From: Rhodocyclales bacterium
Lineage (GTDB): Bacteria; Pseudomonadota; Gammaproteobacteria; Burkholderiales; Rhodocyclaceae
Assembly: GCA_016192435.1 (NCBI GenBank)
Contig: JACPUD010000008.1
Span: 1 to 64,000 of the forward strand
Direction of reading: 5' to 3'
Length of the DNA stretch: 64,000 bases
Shown one piece after another: positions 47,828-57,550 of the stretch (position 1 is its first letter; each line of letters opens with the position of its first letter). A program made the translations under genes and the position numbers. Below the pieces are notes generated by a model. That model had not been told where the DNA came from and did not search any database. It saw nothing but the letters and a program-made list of their open reading frames with translations.

Positions 47828-48637
47828 TCAGTGCGCGCCGAGGAACCAATCGAGTGCACGCTCGACGTTCTGGCCGCGGCGATGGAAGCCGCCATGGTCG
47901 CCGCCGGGGTCCTCGCTCAGGTCGGCATTGGCGCCCTTGTCCTGCAGCCAGCGCTGGCTGCGGCGCATGGCGGGACAGCCGTCGCGCTCGGGGTTGGGGT
48001 CGCCGCCGCCGCAATAGAGCCACCAGCGCGTCCCGGCATAGGGCGTGGCGCCGAAGCGGCCGCGCTCGATCTCGCGGTTCATGGGGAAATCGGCAGACAT
48101 GCCGCCTGAATTGGCGACGATGTTGCGAAACAACGGGCGCGGGGTGCGGCCATCCATCGCCGCCAGCGCGTAGAGATTGGCCGAGCCGCGCGAGAAGCCG
48201 TGCAGCAAGGTGTTCTCGGGGCGAGCACCGGCCGCCGCCATGAGCCCTTCGAGTTCGCGGCGCATCTCGGGCGGCGCGTAGTAGTCGGCCATCTGCTGGC
48301 CGCCGCCCAACCACCATTGCAGGGCGATGATGCCGAGCTGGCGCTTCTGCGCAAAAGGCTGCCACAGCGCGATCTCGTCATAAGCCCAACTGCCGGTGCC
48401 GTGCAGCGTGACGATCCAGCCGGTGGGCGGCCCCGGCGGGCGCCAGACCAGCGCGAAACTGCGGCCGTCGCGCGTGCGCTCGACGCGCGCGCCGAGGCGC
48501 TCAGCCGCGGCCACGCGGGGCGAGTTGGCCGCCGCCCGGATCAGCAGTTCGTCGGCGTCCCGCGCCGGCATGCCCGGCCCTTGGGCAAAAACCGGATACC
48601 CAGCAATGGCAATCAAAACCAGGAGTAGACGGCGCAT
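47828..48637 (-). CDS. Secreted alpha/beta hydrolase, esterase-like
   Basis: 269 residues from [18 protein letters not shown], a signal peptide; an ATG six codons earlier is possible. The nucleophile elbow is [13 protein letters not shown] near residue 140, the oxyanion region is [12 protein letters not shown], and an Asp/His pair lies in [12 protein letters not shown]. It is likely a periplasmic esterase of unknown substrate. It diverges from ilvD across 80 bp. Confidence 0.8.
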   Translation of the reverse strand: MRRLLLVLIAIAGYPVFAQGPGMPARDADELLIRAAANSPRVAAAERLGARVERTRDGRSFALVWRPPGPPTGWIVTLHGTGSWAYDEIALWQPFAQKRQLGIIALQWWLGGGQQMADYYAPPEMRRELEGLMAAAGARPENTLLHGFSRGSANLYALAAMDGRTPRPLFRNIVANSGGMSADFPMNREIERGRFGATPYAGTRWWLYCGGGDPNPERDGCPAMRRSQRWLQDKGANADLSEDPGGDHGGFHRRGQNVERALDWFLGAH

Positions 48638-48717
48638 CTCGGGCAGGGATCGCAAGGGTTTCAGCTAGAATTTGGGATTCTATCGCGGCGCAGCCGCGCC
48701 CTTTGCAGGAGTTCCCC

Positions 48718-50565
48718 ATGCCCGCCTACCGTTCCCGCACTTCCACCCACGGCCGCAACATGGCCGGCGCCCGCGCGCTATGGCGCGCCACCGGCATGAA
48801 GGATGGCGACTTCGGCAAGCCGATCATCGCCGTGGTCAATTCCTTCACCCAGTTCGTGCCCGGCCACGTCCATCTGAAGGACATGGGCCAGCTCGTCGCC
48901 CGCGAAATCGAGGCGGCCGGCGGCGTGGCCAAGGAATTCAACACCATCGCGATCGATGACGGCATCGCCATGGGCCACGGCGGCATGCTGTATTCGCTGC
49001 CCTCGCGCGAGTTGATCGCCGACTCGGTCGAATACATGGTCAATGGCCATTGCGCCGATGCCATGGTCTGCATTTCGAATTGCGACAAGATCACCCCGGG
49101 CATGCTGATGGCGAGTCTGCGCCTTAACATCCCGACCATCTTCGTCTCGGGCGGTCCGATGGAGGCGGGCAAGGTCAAGTGGCACGGCGAATACCGCATG
49201 GTGGACCTGATCGACGCGATGATCGAAGCCGGCGACAGCAAGAACAGCGACGCCGAAGTGGCGTCCATGGAGCGTTCGGCCTGCCCGACCTGCGGCTCCT
49301 GCTCGGGCATGTTCACCGCCAACTCGATGAACTGCCTGACCGAGGCGCTGGGCCTCTCGCTGCCGGGCAACGGTTCGCTCCTGGCGACCCATGCCGACCG
49401 CGAGAAGCTGTTCCTCAAGGCCGGCCGCCGAATCGTCGAACTCTGCCGGCGCTGGTACGAGAAGGACGATGCCTCCGCGCTGCCGCGCTCGATCGCCTCG
49501 TTCGCCGCGTTCGAAAACGCGATTGCGCTCGATATCGCCATGGGCGGTTCGACCAATACCGTGCTGCACCTCTTGGCCGCGGCACAGGAAGCCGGCGTCG
49601 GCTTCAACCTGGGCGACATCGACCGCATGTCGCGCAAGGTGCCCTGCCTGGCCAAGGTGGCGCCGGCGACGCAGAAGTACCACATGGAAGACGTGCATCG
49701 TGCCGGCGGCATCATGGCCATCCTCGGCGAACTCGACCGCGCCGGGCTGATCAACCGCGACTGCCCGACCGTGCTCTACCCGACCCTGGGCGAGGCGCTC
49801 GACTGCTGCGACGTCAAGCGCAACCATGCCCCGGCCGTGCATGAGTTCTATCGCGCGGCGCCGGGTGGCGTGCCGACGCAGACGGCTTTCTCGCAGAATC
49901 GCCGTTACCCGACGCTCGATCTCGACCGCGCCGCCGGCTGCGTCCGCGACCGGACGCACGCCTACTCGCAGGACGGCGGCCTGGCCGTGCTCTACGGCAA
50001 CATCGCGGAGAAGGGCTGCATCGTCAAGACCGCCGGCGTCGATGACTCGATCCTCAAATTCACCGGCCGCGCGCGGGTCTGCCAGTCACAGGAGGAAGCC
50101 GTGGAGAAGATCCTCGGCGACCAGATCGTCGCCGGCGACATCGTGATCGTGGTCTATGAAGGGCCGAAGGGCGGCCCCGGCATGCAGGAGATGCTCTATC
50201 CGACCTCCTATCTCAAGTCGAAAGACATGGGCAAGGTCTGCGCGCTGCTCACCGATGGCCGCTTCTCCGGCGGCACCTCGGGGCTGTCGATCGGCCACGC
50301 CTCGCCGGAAGCCGCCGCCGGCGGCGCCATCGGCCTGGTCGAAGAGGGCGACATCATCGAGATCGACATTCCCAACCGGCGCATCCATCTGGTCATCGAA
50401 GAGTTGGCGCTGGCGGCACGGCGATCCGCGATGGAAGCGCGCGGCGCGAACGCCTGGAAGCCCATGAATCGGCAGCGCGAAGTCTCGGCCGCGCTCAAGG
50501 CCTATGCCGCGATGACCACCTCGGCCGACACTGGTGCAGTGCGGGATATTTCACAGCTCAGTTGA
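48718..50565 (+). CDS. ilvD: Dihydroxy-acid dehydratase
   Basis: 615 residues from [21 protein letters not shown]. Iron-sulfur cysteines lie in [11 protein letters not shown] and [18 protein letters not shown]; the C-terminal [17 protein letters not shown] and [20 protein letters not shown] motifs are intact. It makes branched-chain 2-oxo acids. A GCTAGAAT -10 sits at 48666-48671. Copy 11 of the 23-bp word encodes EELALAARR near residue 563. The FNR-type site of the next operon overlaps its stop codon. Confidence 0.97.
   Translation: MPAYRSRTSTHGRNMAGARALWRATGMKDGDFGKPIIAVVNSFTQFVPGHVHLKDMGQLVAREIEAAGGVAKEFNTIAIDDGIAMGHGGMLYSLPSRELIADSVEYMVNGHCADAMVCISNCDKITPGMLMASLRLNIPTIFVSGGPMEAGKVKWHGEYRMVDLIDAMIEAGDSKNSDAEVASMERSACPTCGSCSGMFTANSMNCLTEALGLSLPGNGSLLATHADREKLFLKAGRRIVELCRRWYEKDDASALPRSIASFAAFENAIALDIAMGGSTNTVLHLLAAAQEAGVGFNLGDIDRMSRKVPCLAKVAPATQKYHMEDVHRAGGIMAILGELDRAGLINRDCPTVLYPTLGEALDCCDVKRNHAPAVHEFYRAAPGGVPTQTAFSQNRRYPTLDLDRAAGCVRDRTHAYSQDGGLAVLYGNIAEKGCIVKTAGVDDSILKFTGRARVCQSQEEAVEKILGDQIVAGDIVIVVYEGPKGGPGMQEMLYPTSYLKSKDMGKVCALLTDGRFSGGTSGLSIGHASPEAAAGGAIGLVEEGDIIEIDIPNRRIHLVIEELALAARRSAMEARGANAWKPMNRQREVSAALKAYAAMTTSADTGAVRDISQLS
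50401..50423 (+). repeat. 23-bp dispersed word, copy 11 (in ilvD)
   Basis: GAGTTGGCGCTGGCG-GC-ACGGCG, a full match, coding EELALAARR near the C-terminus of IlvD. Nearly identical to copy 13 in an unrelated gene. Confidence 0.85.
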
Positions 50566-50609
50566 CCTGCGTCAAATTTCCATCGGTATATAAGCAGATA
50601 ATGATTTTC
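50562..50609 (+). promoter_or_regulatory. FNR-type promoter of the octaheme/sulfur operon
   Basis: TTGAC-CTGC-GTCAA at 50562-50575 is a symmetric variant of the FNR/Dnr box. A GATAAT -10 lies at 50597-50602, giving a predicted start near 50609, about 40.5 bp from the palindrome centre, the class II spacing seen at nap. Confidence 0.7.
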
Positions 50610-50646
50610 AAGTTGCTTGTTATGCAGTTTCCGATGGAGATCATTC

Positions 50647-52260
50647 ATGAAACATGCCCTTACCCGAGCCGCGCTGCTCCTGTGCAGCGCCGGCTGGCTG
50701 GTCACCGCCGGCCCCGTACTGGCTGAGGAAACACAGCCCGAGCCGAAACCGCTCAAGCTCACCACCACCGCCGATCACACCAAGTTCAAGCAGCTGCAAA
50801 AGGCCTTCAATTCCGGGCCGGAGGTCACCAAGGCCTGTCTGGAATGCCACACCGAAGCCGCGGGCCAGATCCACCGCACCAAGCATTGGAAATGGGAGTA
50901 CCTGAATCCCGAAACCAAGCAGACGCTGGGCAAGAAGACCATCGTCAACAACTTCTGCATTTCCATCGCCTCGAACTACGCCTCCTGCACCGCCTGCCAC
51001 GTCGGCTATGGCTGGAAGGACGCCAACTTCGACTTCAAGTCCGAAGAAAACGTCGATTGCCTGGCCTGCCACGACACCACCGGCAACTACAAGAAGCCGC
51101 CCGGCTTCGCCGGCAACCCGGTAGTCAAGGACACCGAATTCCCGCCCGGCTCCGGCAAGATCATCAAGGGCGTCGACCTGACCAAGATCGCGCAGAAGGT
51201 CGGCAAGTCGAGTCGCGACACCTGCGGCGCCTGCCACTTCAACGGCGGCGGCGGCGACGGCGTCAAGCATGGCGACATGGACAGTTCGCTGGCGGCGCCG
51301 ACCAAGGACATCGACGTGCATATGGATGCCGAGGGCCTCGATTTCACATGCGCCACCTGCCACAAGACTTCCAGCCACGACGTCGCCGGCAGCCGCTACA
51401 CGCCGACAGCCAAGGATGCCAAGGGCGCGCACGTACGCGGCAAGCCCGACAACGGCAACCCCGCCACCTGCGTCGCCTGTCACGGCAACGGCCCGCACAA
51501 GAAGGAAGCCCGGCTGAACCAGCACGCGACCAAAATCGCCTGCCAGACCTGCCACATCCCGACCTATGCGCGCGGCGGCATTGCCACCAAGATGACTTGG
51601 GACTGGTCCACCGCCGGCCAGCGCGACGCCGAAGGTAAGCACATCACCAAGAAGGACGCCAAGGGCCGCACCGTCTATGAATCGCGCAAGGGTGACTTCA
51701 CCCTCGCCGAAAACGTCAAACCCGAGTACGCCTGGTTCAACGGCAACGTCCAATACACGCTGCTCGCCGACAAGATCGAGAAGTCCGAGCAGCGCACCCA
51801 GATCAACAAGATGGGCGGCAGCCCGACTGACGGCAAGTCGATGATCTGGCCGATGAAGGTGTTCCGCGGCTCGCAGCCCTACGACCCGGTGAACAAGACG
51901 CTGATCACGCCGCACACGGCCGGCAACGACGACACCGGCTTCTGGAAGAACCTGGATTGGGACAAGGCGATTCCGGTCGGCATGAAGGATTCGGGCGCGC
52001 CTTACTCGGGCAAGTTCGACTTCATCAAGACCGAAATGTCCTGGCCGATCACGCATATGGTTGCCGCCAAGGACAAGGCCCTGGGCTGCGCCGAATGCCA
52101 CAGCAAGCAAAGCCGTCTGGCCGGCATCCAGGGCATCTACATCCCGGTGCGCGACAACAACAAGCTGCTCGACACCGTCGGCTGGGCAATCGTGTTCCTG
52201 ACCCTGCTCGGCGTGTTCGGCCACGGCGCCCTGCGCATCGTCACCGCTCGCCGCCATTAA
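50647..52260 (+). CDS. Octaheme c-type cytochrome, tetrathionate reductase (Otr) family
   Basis: 537 residues with a signal peptide (MKHALTRAALLLCSAGWL..VLAEE). Eight CXXCH motifs: CLECH, CTACH, CLACH, CGACH, CATCH, CVACH, CQTCH and, after a gap of about 190 residues, CAECH. One C-terminal membrane helix follows (VGWAIVFLTLLGVFGHGAL). Heme count and spacing fit the octaheme tetrathionate reductase family of Shewanella, whose members reduce tetrathionate, nitrite or hydroxylamine in vitro. The membrane tail and the cytochrome b gene 10 bp downstream suggest a quinol-linked periplasmic reductase. The physiological substrate is not shown. Confidence 0.85.
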   Translation: MKHALTRAALLLCSAGWLVTAGPVLAEETQPEPKPLKLTTTADHTKFKQLQKAFNSGPEVTKACLECHTEAAGQIHRTKHWKWEYLNPETKQTLGKKTIVNNFCISIASNYASCTACHVGYGWKDANFDFKSEENVDCLACHDTTGNYKKPPGFAGNPVVKDTEFPPGSGKIIKGVDLTKIAQKVGKSSRDTCGACHFNGGGGDGVKHGDMDSSLAAPTKDIDVHMDAEGLDFTCATCHKTSSHDVAGSRYTPTAKDAKGAHVRGKPDNGNPATCVACHGNGPHKKEARLNQHATKIACQTCHIPTYARGGIATKMTWDWSTAGQRDAEGKHITKKDAKGRTVYESRKGDFTLAENVKPEYAWFNGNVQYTLLADKIEKSEQRTQINKMGGSPTDGKSMIWPMKVFRGSQPYDPVNKTLITPHTAGNDDTGFWKNLDWDKAIPVGMKDSGAPYSGKFDFIKTEMSWPITHMVAAKDKALGCAECHSKQSRLAGIQGIYIPVRDNNKLLDTVGWAIVFLTLLGVFGHGALRIVTARRH

Positions 52261-52270
52261 GGAGAAAGAA

Positions 52271-52867
52271 ATGTCTGAACGTATCTACGTCTTCAAACGC
52301 TTCGAGCGTTTCTGGCACTGGTCGCAGGCCGGTCTGATCATGTTCCTGATGCTGACCGCCTTCGACATCCACGGCACCTACACGATCTTCGGCTTCGAAA
52401 AGGCGGTGGCCTACCACACCATCGCGGCCTGGTCGCTGATCGGGCTCTGGGTCTTCGCGATCTTCTGGCACTTCACCACCGGCGAATGGAAGCAGTACAT
52501 CCCGACCACGGAAAAAGTCGTGGCGATGGCAAACTACTACCTGTTCGGCATCTTCCGGAATGCGCCGCATCCCTTCCGCCTGACCCAGTTGCGCAAGCAC
52601 AACCCACTGCAACGCCTGGCCTACCTGGCCATCCTGATCTGCGTCGGTCCGCTGATCTGGGTCACCGGGGTGCTCTACCTGTTCTATGACCAATGGGCGG
52701 CCTGGGGCCTCGGCAATCTGTCGCTGGAATGGGTCGCCAACGGCCACATCGCCGGCGCCTTCATGATGCTGGCCTTCCTCATCGCCCACGTTTATCTGAC
52801 CACCGCCGGTCACACCCCGATGGCCCACATCAAGGCCATGATCACCGGCTGGGAAGAAGTTGATTGA
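52271..52867 (+). CDS. Cytochrome b561/b6-type membrane subunit
   Basis: 198 residues with four membrane helices. Histidines placed as heme b ligands: RFWHWSQAGLI, YHTIAAWSL, FWHFTTGEWKQY, NGHIAGAF and AHVYLTTAGHT. It resembles the gamma subunits of formate dehydrogenase and thiosulfate reductase, which oxidise quinol. Located between two cytochrome c genes, it should link the quinone pool to the octaheme protein. Confidence 0.88.
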   Translation: MSERIYVFKRFERFWHWSQAGLIMFLMLTAFDIHGTYTIFGFEKAVAYHTIAAWSLIGLWVFAIFWHFTTGEWKQYIPTTEKVVAMANYYLFGIFRNAPHPFRLTQLRKHNPLQRLAYLAILICVGPLIWVTGVLYLFYDQWAAWGLGNLSLEWVANGHIAGAFMMLAFLIAHVYLTTAGHTPMAHIKAMITGWEEVD

Positions 52868-52895
52868 TTACCCAATTTCACGAAGGAGCATAACC

Positions 52896-53282
52896 ATGAA
52901 ATTCACCACCCAACTCGCTGTCGGCACAGCGCTTTCCCTGCTCGCCTCTGCCGCTCTCGCCTACGACGCCGACTGGAAACGCGGCCGCGTCTACTACCGC
53001 AGCGTATGCACCTCGTGCCACGCGGTGCAACCGGTCGGCACCATCAATCCGAGTTCCAAGACCAAGGCGGAATGGGCGGCCTACCTCAAGGCCGACAAGC
53101 ACGCCAAGGGCAAGGACACGGTCAAGCAGTACGTCAGCAAGGCCTATCGCGCCAGCATCAAGTCGGGCAACAAGGCCGCCGAGAAGTTCGCCACCGTGCC
53201 GGATCAGGAATTGCTGGACGACGTCGCGGCCTTCCTGACCAAGGGCGCCAAGGACGGCGACGCGCCGGCCAGCTGCAACTGA
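52896..53282 (+). CDS. Small monoheme cytochrome c
   Basis: 128 residues with a signal peptide (MKFTTQLAVGTALSLLASAALA) and one heme motif CTSCHAVQ near residue 45. The rest is Lys/Ala-rich. It could carry electrons between the cytochrome b and octaheme subunits, or accept them from sulfur oxidation. A GAAGGAG ribosome site precedes it. Confidence 0.88.
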   Translation: MKFTTQLAVGTALSLLASAALAYDADWKRGRVYYRSVCTSCHAVQPVGTINPSSKTKAEWAAYLKADKHAKGKDTVKQYVSKAYRASIKSGNKAAEKFATVPDQELLDDVAAFLTKGAKDGDAPASCN

Positions 53283-53393
53283 CACACAGCCGAAGGCGTG
53301 CGCCTCGCGGGGCGTGCGCCAGCGTCGCATCCGATTGTCGAAGAAATTGACGCCCGGCAACGACAGCGATTCGGCCATTGAAAGGCAAACATC
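53283..53393. other. Gap between the cytochrome and YeeE genes
   Basis: 111 bp without a gene. A small inverted repeat, GCGTGCGCC..GGGGCGTGCGCC, occurs at 53298-53320. It could hold a second promoter, but none is convincing. Confidence 0.4.
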
Positions 53394-53924
53394 ATGAGCA
53401 CATCTGAAAAGCGCGGCAATCCGGAAATCAAACCCTTCTGGCCACCCTTGGCCGCTGGCATCGCGCTCGGCCTGGTATTGCTGCTGACCTTTGTTCTTTC
53501 CGCTCACGGCCTGGGGGCCAGTGGAGCGGCTACCGACGTCGTCGCCGGAGTAGGCCTGCAGGTAGCACCCGAGGCTACCAAGGCAAACGGCTACCTCGGA
53601 CCGATGGTGGCGGACGGCAGCCCGGTCGGCTCATGGATGACCTGGGAAATCCTCGGCGTCGCCATCGGCGCATTGGTGGCCGCTTTCACGGCGGGGCGCT
53701 TTCGCGTGCAACTGGACGGCGCGCGCAGCGTCGGCACCCCGAAGCGATTGATCAGTACCCTGGCCGGCGGCTTCCTCGCCGGCTTTGGCGCCCGCATCGC
53801 GGGAGGTTGCACCAGCGGCGTGGGCCTGTCGGGTTCGGCGGCGCTGGGCATTTCGGCCTTTGTCTTCCTGGCCCTGTTCTTTGCCACCGGCATGCTCGTC
53901 AGCCGCCTGGTCAAAGGAGTCTGA
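53394..53924 (+). CDS. YeeE/YedE family half-size membrane protein 1
   Basis: 176 residues with about four to five helices and one copy of the family motif, ARIAGGCTSGVGLSGSAAL, which holds the conserved cysteine used by YeeE (TsuA) for thiosulfate uptake. A half-size protein of this kind must pair with a partner; the next gene, 1 bp away, supplies it. Confidence 0.88.
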   Translation: MSTSEKRGNPEIKPFWPPLAAGIALGLVLLLTFVLSAHGLGASGAATDVVAGVGLQVAPEATKANGYLGPMVADGSPVGSWMTWEILGVAIGALVAAFTAGRFRVQLDGARSVGTPKRLISTLAGGFLAGFGARIAGGCTSGVGLSGSAALGISAFVFLALFFATGMLVSRLVKGV

Positions 53925-53925
53925 C

Positions 53926-54528
53926 ATGTTCCCCCTCAATGATAACGGCATGGTGTCGGGCCTGCTCTGCGGCATCCTGTTCGGCTACGTGCTGGAAAAT
54001 GCCGGATTCGGCAGCCCGGTCAAACTGAGCGCCCAATTCAAGCTCACCGACTGGGCGGTATTCAAGGTCATGTTCACTGCCATCGTGGTAGCGGCAGTCG
54101 GTCTGTGGCTGTTACGGATCGGGGGGCTGCTGAGGCCCGACTCGATAGCCGTGCCACAGGCGGCGATCATGGCGGCGGCCGTGGGCGGCGCGCTGGTGGG
54201 TGCGGGGTTTGCGGTAGGCGGCTACTGCCCGGGCACTTCGGTGGCAGGCCTGTTTTCCGGTCGCCTCGACGCCCTGGTATTCATCGTCGGCGTGCTGCTC
54301 GGCACCACCGGGTTTGCGGTGTTTTACGGGACGGCGTTGAGGTCCCTGAAGTCGGCCTGGCTGATCGCGGAAGGTGACACCTTTACCGATGTCTACGCGG
54401 TACCGGAACCCGTCGTCCTGGTCGTGCTTGGCCTTGCGCTGGTTGCCGTGTTCTATTTCGGCTCCTGGTTCGAGCGCCGCGGCACCGGCACGGTCACCGC
54501 ACAGCAAGCCGTGGAGGGTGCCCGCTAG
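53926..54528 (+). CDS. YeeE/YedE family half-size membrane protein 2
   Basis: 200 residues with about five helices. It has GMVSGLLCGILFGYVLENAGFGSP at the N-terminus and AVGGYCPGTSVAGLFSGRLD as the second-half cysteine motif. It presumably forms a heterodimer with the preceding protein to give one complete sulfur transporter. No TusA-like (YeeD) gene is in the operon. Confidence 0.87.
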   Translation: MFPLNDNGMVSGLLCGILFGYVLENAGFGSPVKLSAQFKLTDWAVFKVMFTAIVVAAVGLWLLRIGGLLRPDSIAVPQAAIMAAAVGGALVGAGFAVGGYCPGTSVAGLFSGRLDALVFIVGVLLGTTGFAVFYGTALRSLKSAWLIAEGDTFTDVYAVPEPVVLVVLGLALVAVFYFGSWFERRGTGTVTAQQAVEGAR

Positions 54529-54548
54529 ATGGCAGATGGGAAGCTGGT

Positions 54549-55793
54549 ATGAGCACCGATGGCGACTTCGGCTGGCTGGCCGGCTTCAAGAAGGACTACC
54601 AAACCATTTTCGTCGAGGAATGGTCGCCCTTCGTCGGCGCCATGCTGCTGGTGCTGACGATCATCGGCCTGATGCTCTCGGGACTGGTCTGGGGCGTGTT
54701 CGGCGGCGTCAAGTTCTGGGGCGACTGGTTCAACAACCTGATCGGACTCGGTCCGCTGCTCGGCCTGCCACAGCAAACCGACGGCTTCCTGATGCACCGC
54801 ATGTCGCTGATGAACATCATGCTGGTGGTAGGAGCCCTTGCCGCGGCGCTGCTGTCGCGGCAATTCAGTCCGAACCGGCCGCCGCCGCTCGAATACCTCT
54901 GGGCGGCGATGGGCGGCAGCCTGCTCGGGATTGGCGCCGCGCTGGCCGGCGGCTGCACCACCGGCGGCTTCTTCAATCCGGTGCTGCACTCGTCGCCGGC
55001 TGGCTGGGCGATGTGGGCAGGCCTCTTGGCCGGCGCCGCGATCGGCCTCAAGCTGCTGCTATGGACGCTGGACCACATCGCATGGGGCATGCAGGCACCG
55101 CCGGCGCTGGACATTCCCGAGAGCGTCACGCGGCGCTACCCCTACATCGGCCTCGCCATCGTCATCGGCGTGCTGATCTGGGCCACGCAGTGGTACGGCT
55201 CAAGCGACGAGAAGCTCGCGGCGCGCGCCGTGATCGTCATTGCCGGCTTCGCCATCGGCTTCATCATGCACCGCTCGCGCCTGTGCTTCGCGCGGGCCTT
55301 CCGCGAACCCTTCATGACCGCCGAGGGCGACATGACCAAGGCCGTGATCCTGGCACTCGCGATCGGCATCCCAATCGCCGCGCTGCTGTTCGAGAAGAAG
55401 GTGCTCGACCCCTACCTGGCTATCCCGCCTGCCTTCTGGATCGGCTCGCTGATCGGCGGCCTGATCTTCGGCATCGGCATGGTCTTCGCCGGCGGCTGCG
55501 CTTCGGGTTCGCTGTGGCGCATGGGCGAAGGCCATCTGAAACTCTGGGTCGCGATGTTCTTCTTTTCCTGGATGGGCTCGATCGCCAGCGCCGTGTTCAA
55601 GAAGCTCAACCTGACCGCGATCGACGAGACCAATGTCGAAACCTACGAAATGACCAGGGTCGGCTTCCAGGCCTACCTGCCGGAAATGTGGGGCAGCTGG
55701 GGCTGGACCCTCGCGGCCGGCGGCGGACTGCTGCTGCTCTGGTACGCGCTGGTGCGCTACAACGAATCCACCGAAAAATTCACCCTTCTCTAA
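54549..55793 (+). CDS. YeeE/YedE family full-size membrane protein
   Basis: 414 residues with about ten helices and two cysteine motifs: LAGGCTTGGFFNPVLHSSPAG (about residue 140) and VFAGGCASGSLWRMGEGHLKL (about residue 315). It therefore holds both halves in one chain. By family it would import thiosulfate or another reactive sulfur species. It is 20 bp from the previous gene, so two complete YeeE-type units are encoded side by side. Confidence 0.9.
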   Translation: MSTDGDFGWLAGFKKDYQTIFVEEWSPFVGAMLLVLTIIGLMLSGLVWGVFGGVKFWGDWFNNLIGLGPLLGLPQQTDGFLMHRMSLMNIMLVVGALAAALLSRQFSPNRPPPLEYLWAAMGGSLLGIGAALAGGCTTGGFFNPVLHSSPAGWAMWAGLLAGAAIGLKLLLWTLDHIAWGMQAPPALDIPESVTRRYPYIGLAIVIGVLIWATQWYGSSDEKLAARAVIVIAGFAIGFIMHRSRLCFARAFREPFMTAEGDMTKAVILALAIGIPIAALLFEKKVLDPYLAIPPAFWIGSLIGGLIFGIGMVFAGGCASGSLWRMGEGHLKLWVAMFFFSWMGSIASAVFKKLNLTAIDETNVETYEMTRVGFQAYLPEMWGSWGWTLAAGGGLLLLWYALVRYNESTEKFTLL

Positions 55794-55803
55794 GGAGATC
55801 ATC

Positions 55804-56964
55804 ATGAGAGCGAAACAACTCACCCTGTTCGTCGCCGTCATCGCCAGCCTTGCCGCTGCGCCGCTGGTCTTTCCGGTGACGGTCTATGCCGCCGATGCCG
55901 CGGCGATCCAGCCCAAGGACGGCTGGTACAACAAGGCGCTGGTCGACTTCGACTTCATGCGCCAGAACGTCAGCATCCCGCCGAAGAAGGGCGTCATGAT
56001 CATCGACTCGCGTCCGGCGGCGCGCCAGTACGACCCCGGTCACATTCCCGGCGCGATCAACATTCCCGACAGCCAGTTCGACAAGCTGGTCGACAAACTG
56101 CCGGCCGACAAGGCGACACTGCTGCTGTTCTACTGCGGCGGACTGGAGTGCATGCTGAGCCACAACTCGGCCTTCAAGGCCGAGAAGCTCGGTTATACCA
56201 ATATCAAGGTCTATCCCGCCGGTTCGCCCGACTGGAAGGCCAAGGGTGAGCAAATGTCGGTATCCGCTGCGTACATCAAGAAGCTGATGGACGAAAAGTC
56301 GCCCTATGTCCTGGTCGATGCACGACCGAAGCGCGTCGCCGACAAGGGCATGATTCCGACCGCGCTCAATATCTCCGACACCGAGTTCGACAAGCAGGTC
56401 GGCAAGCTGCCCGCCGACAAGGCGACGCCGCTGATCTACTACTGCGGCGGCCTCGAATGCGTGCTGTCCGACAGTTCGGCGGCAAAGGCCAGGAAGCTCG
56501 GCTATACGAATGTGCTGACCTACCCGCCCGGCTATCCGGAGTGGGAAAAGCTGCATGGCGCGCCGGCTCCTGCCGCCGCGGCTGCCGCCGTTCCCGGCGG
56601 CGTAGCAGCAAGCTCGGCGGCACTGGTGCCGGGCAAGGAAAAGGGTTCGGTCACCGTGGCCTCTTTCGAGGAGGTGTGGAAGGCCAAGCCCGACTCGATC
56701 ATGCTGGTCGACGTGCGCGACCCCAAGGAAGTCGCGGCCGGCACCATCAAGGGCTCGGTCAACATCCCGATGAACGAACTGGAGAAGAAGATCGCGTCCC
56801 TGCCGACCGACAAGCCGGTGGTCTTCGTCTGCGGCACCGGCGCGCGCTCGGGCGAGGCCTACGACACGGTGAAGCTGCTCGGCGGCAAGGTGCAGGCTTG
56901 GTTCCTTGATGCCGACGTCAAGTTCAGCAGCGACGGCAGCTACAGCATGGTGGCGAAGAAGTAG
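55804..56964 (+). CDS. Secreted protein with three rhodanese domains
   Basis: 386 residues with a signal peptide. Three rhodanese-like repeats: the first two end in FYCGGLECMLS and YYCGGLECVLS (residues about 118 and 216), the third, after a Pro/Ala linker, in FVCGTGARSG (about 341). All three cysteines are in the rhodanese active loop position, so each domain could carry a persulfide. It is likely periplasmic and could pass sulfane sulfur between the octaheme reductase and the YeeE importers. This link is inferred from gene order alone. Confidence 0.85.
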   Translation: MRAKQLTLFVAVIASLAAAPLVFPVTVYAADAAAIQPKDGWYNKALVDFDFMRQNVSIPPKKGVMIIDSRPAARQYDPGHIPGAINIPDSQFDKLVDKLPADKATLLLFYCGGLECMLSHNSAFKAEKLGYTNIKVYPAGSPDWKAKGEQMSVSAAYIKKLMDEKSPYVLVDARPKRVADKGMIPTALNISDTEFDKQVGKLPADKATPLIYYCGGLECVLSDSSAAKARKLGYTNVLTYPPGYPEWEKLHGAPAPAAAAAAVPGGVAASSAALVPGKEKGSVTVASFEEVWKAKPDSIMLVDVRDPKEVAAGTIKGSVNIPMNELEKKIASLPTDKPVVFVCGTGARSGEAYDTVKLLGGKVQAWFLDADVKFSSDGSYSMVAKK

Positions 56965-57023
56965 CGCAGCCGCAGCGACCGAAGTCCGCGGCAACGGTCG
57001 TCGCGTCGGCTAGAATCTCCGGC

Positions 57024-57470
57024 GTGACGACCGAAAACAGCCCGACGACCGAATTCCAGCGCCTCAACACCGGCCGGCTCTGGTCGGTGCTGGGCTGGGA
57101 TCAGTTGACCGCGCTCTGGCAACGCATCGACCCCGCCGCCGGCTGGTATCTGCAGGCGGTCGGCGTCTCGCCAGCGCCAACTCTTGCCGATGCCGCCGCC
57201 GTCGGCGCCTTCATCGCGCGCATCGACGCCCTGCTGCGGGCCGAACACCATGAATCCTATTGCGGCATCGTTTACGCCGATGACCTGGAAAATCCTCGTC
57301 TGATCAAGATCTACGATCCGAACAATCTCGGCTCGTCCTGCGGCTCCTCGAAGAATCCGCCGGGGCCGGGCTGGATCATGAGCCGCGTAAAACCCGACGA
57401 AATGCCTGCAGGTCGCCCGGCCCCGGAAAACCGCAAGCGCTGGTGGCGGAGCTTGCTCGGAGATAGCTAG
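57024..57470 (+). CDS. Conserved hypothetical protein
   Basis: 148 residues from a GTG. Motifs: RLWSVLGWDQLTALWQRIDP and ESYCGIVYADDLENPRLIKIYDPNNLGSSCGSSKNPPGPGWIMSR, with a basic C-terminus. No family recognised. A TAGAAT -10 (57011-57016) is so close that the mRNA may be leaderless. Copy 12 of the 23-bp word encodes VSPAPT in the middle. Confidence 0.7.
   Translation: MTTENSPTTEFQRLNTGRLWSVLGWDQLTALWQRIDPAAGWYLQAVGVSPAPTLADAAAVGAFIARIDALLRAEHHESYCGIVYADDLENPRLIKIYDPNNLGSSCGSSKNPPGPGWIMSRVKPDEMPAGRPAPENRKRWWRSLLGDS
57161..57183 (-). repeat. 23-bp dispersed word, copy 12
   Basis: Read on the minus strand: GAGTTGGCGCTGGCG-AG-ACGCCG, one difference from consensus. Confidence 0.85.
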
Positions 57471-57550
57471 GCAGTTCCGGCCCGTATTCCCGGTTTTGGC
57501 CCGCAGGTGCCTGAGGCATAGTGCCGGCTATGGCGCCACCGACCGAATCC

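Noticed and set aside
53301-53330. Possible further copy of the word downstream of the monoheme cytochrome gene
   Set aside because: Only GCTGGCG and part of the flank match; expected by chance in G+C-rich DNA.
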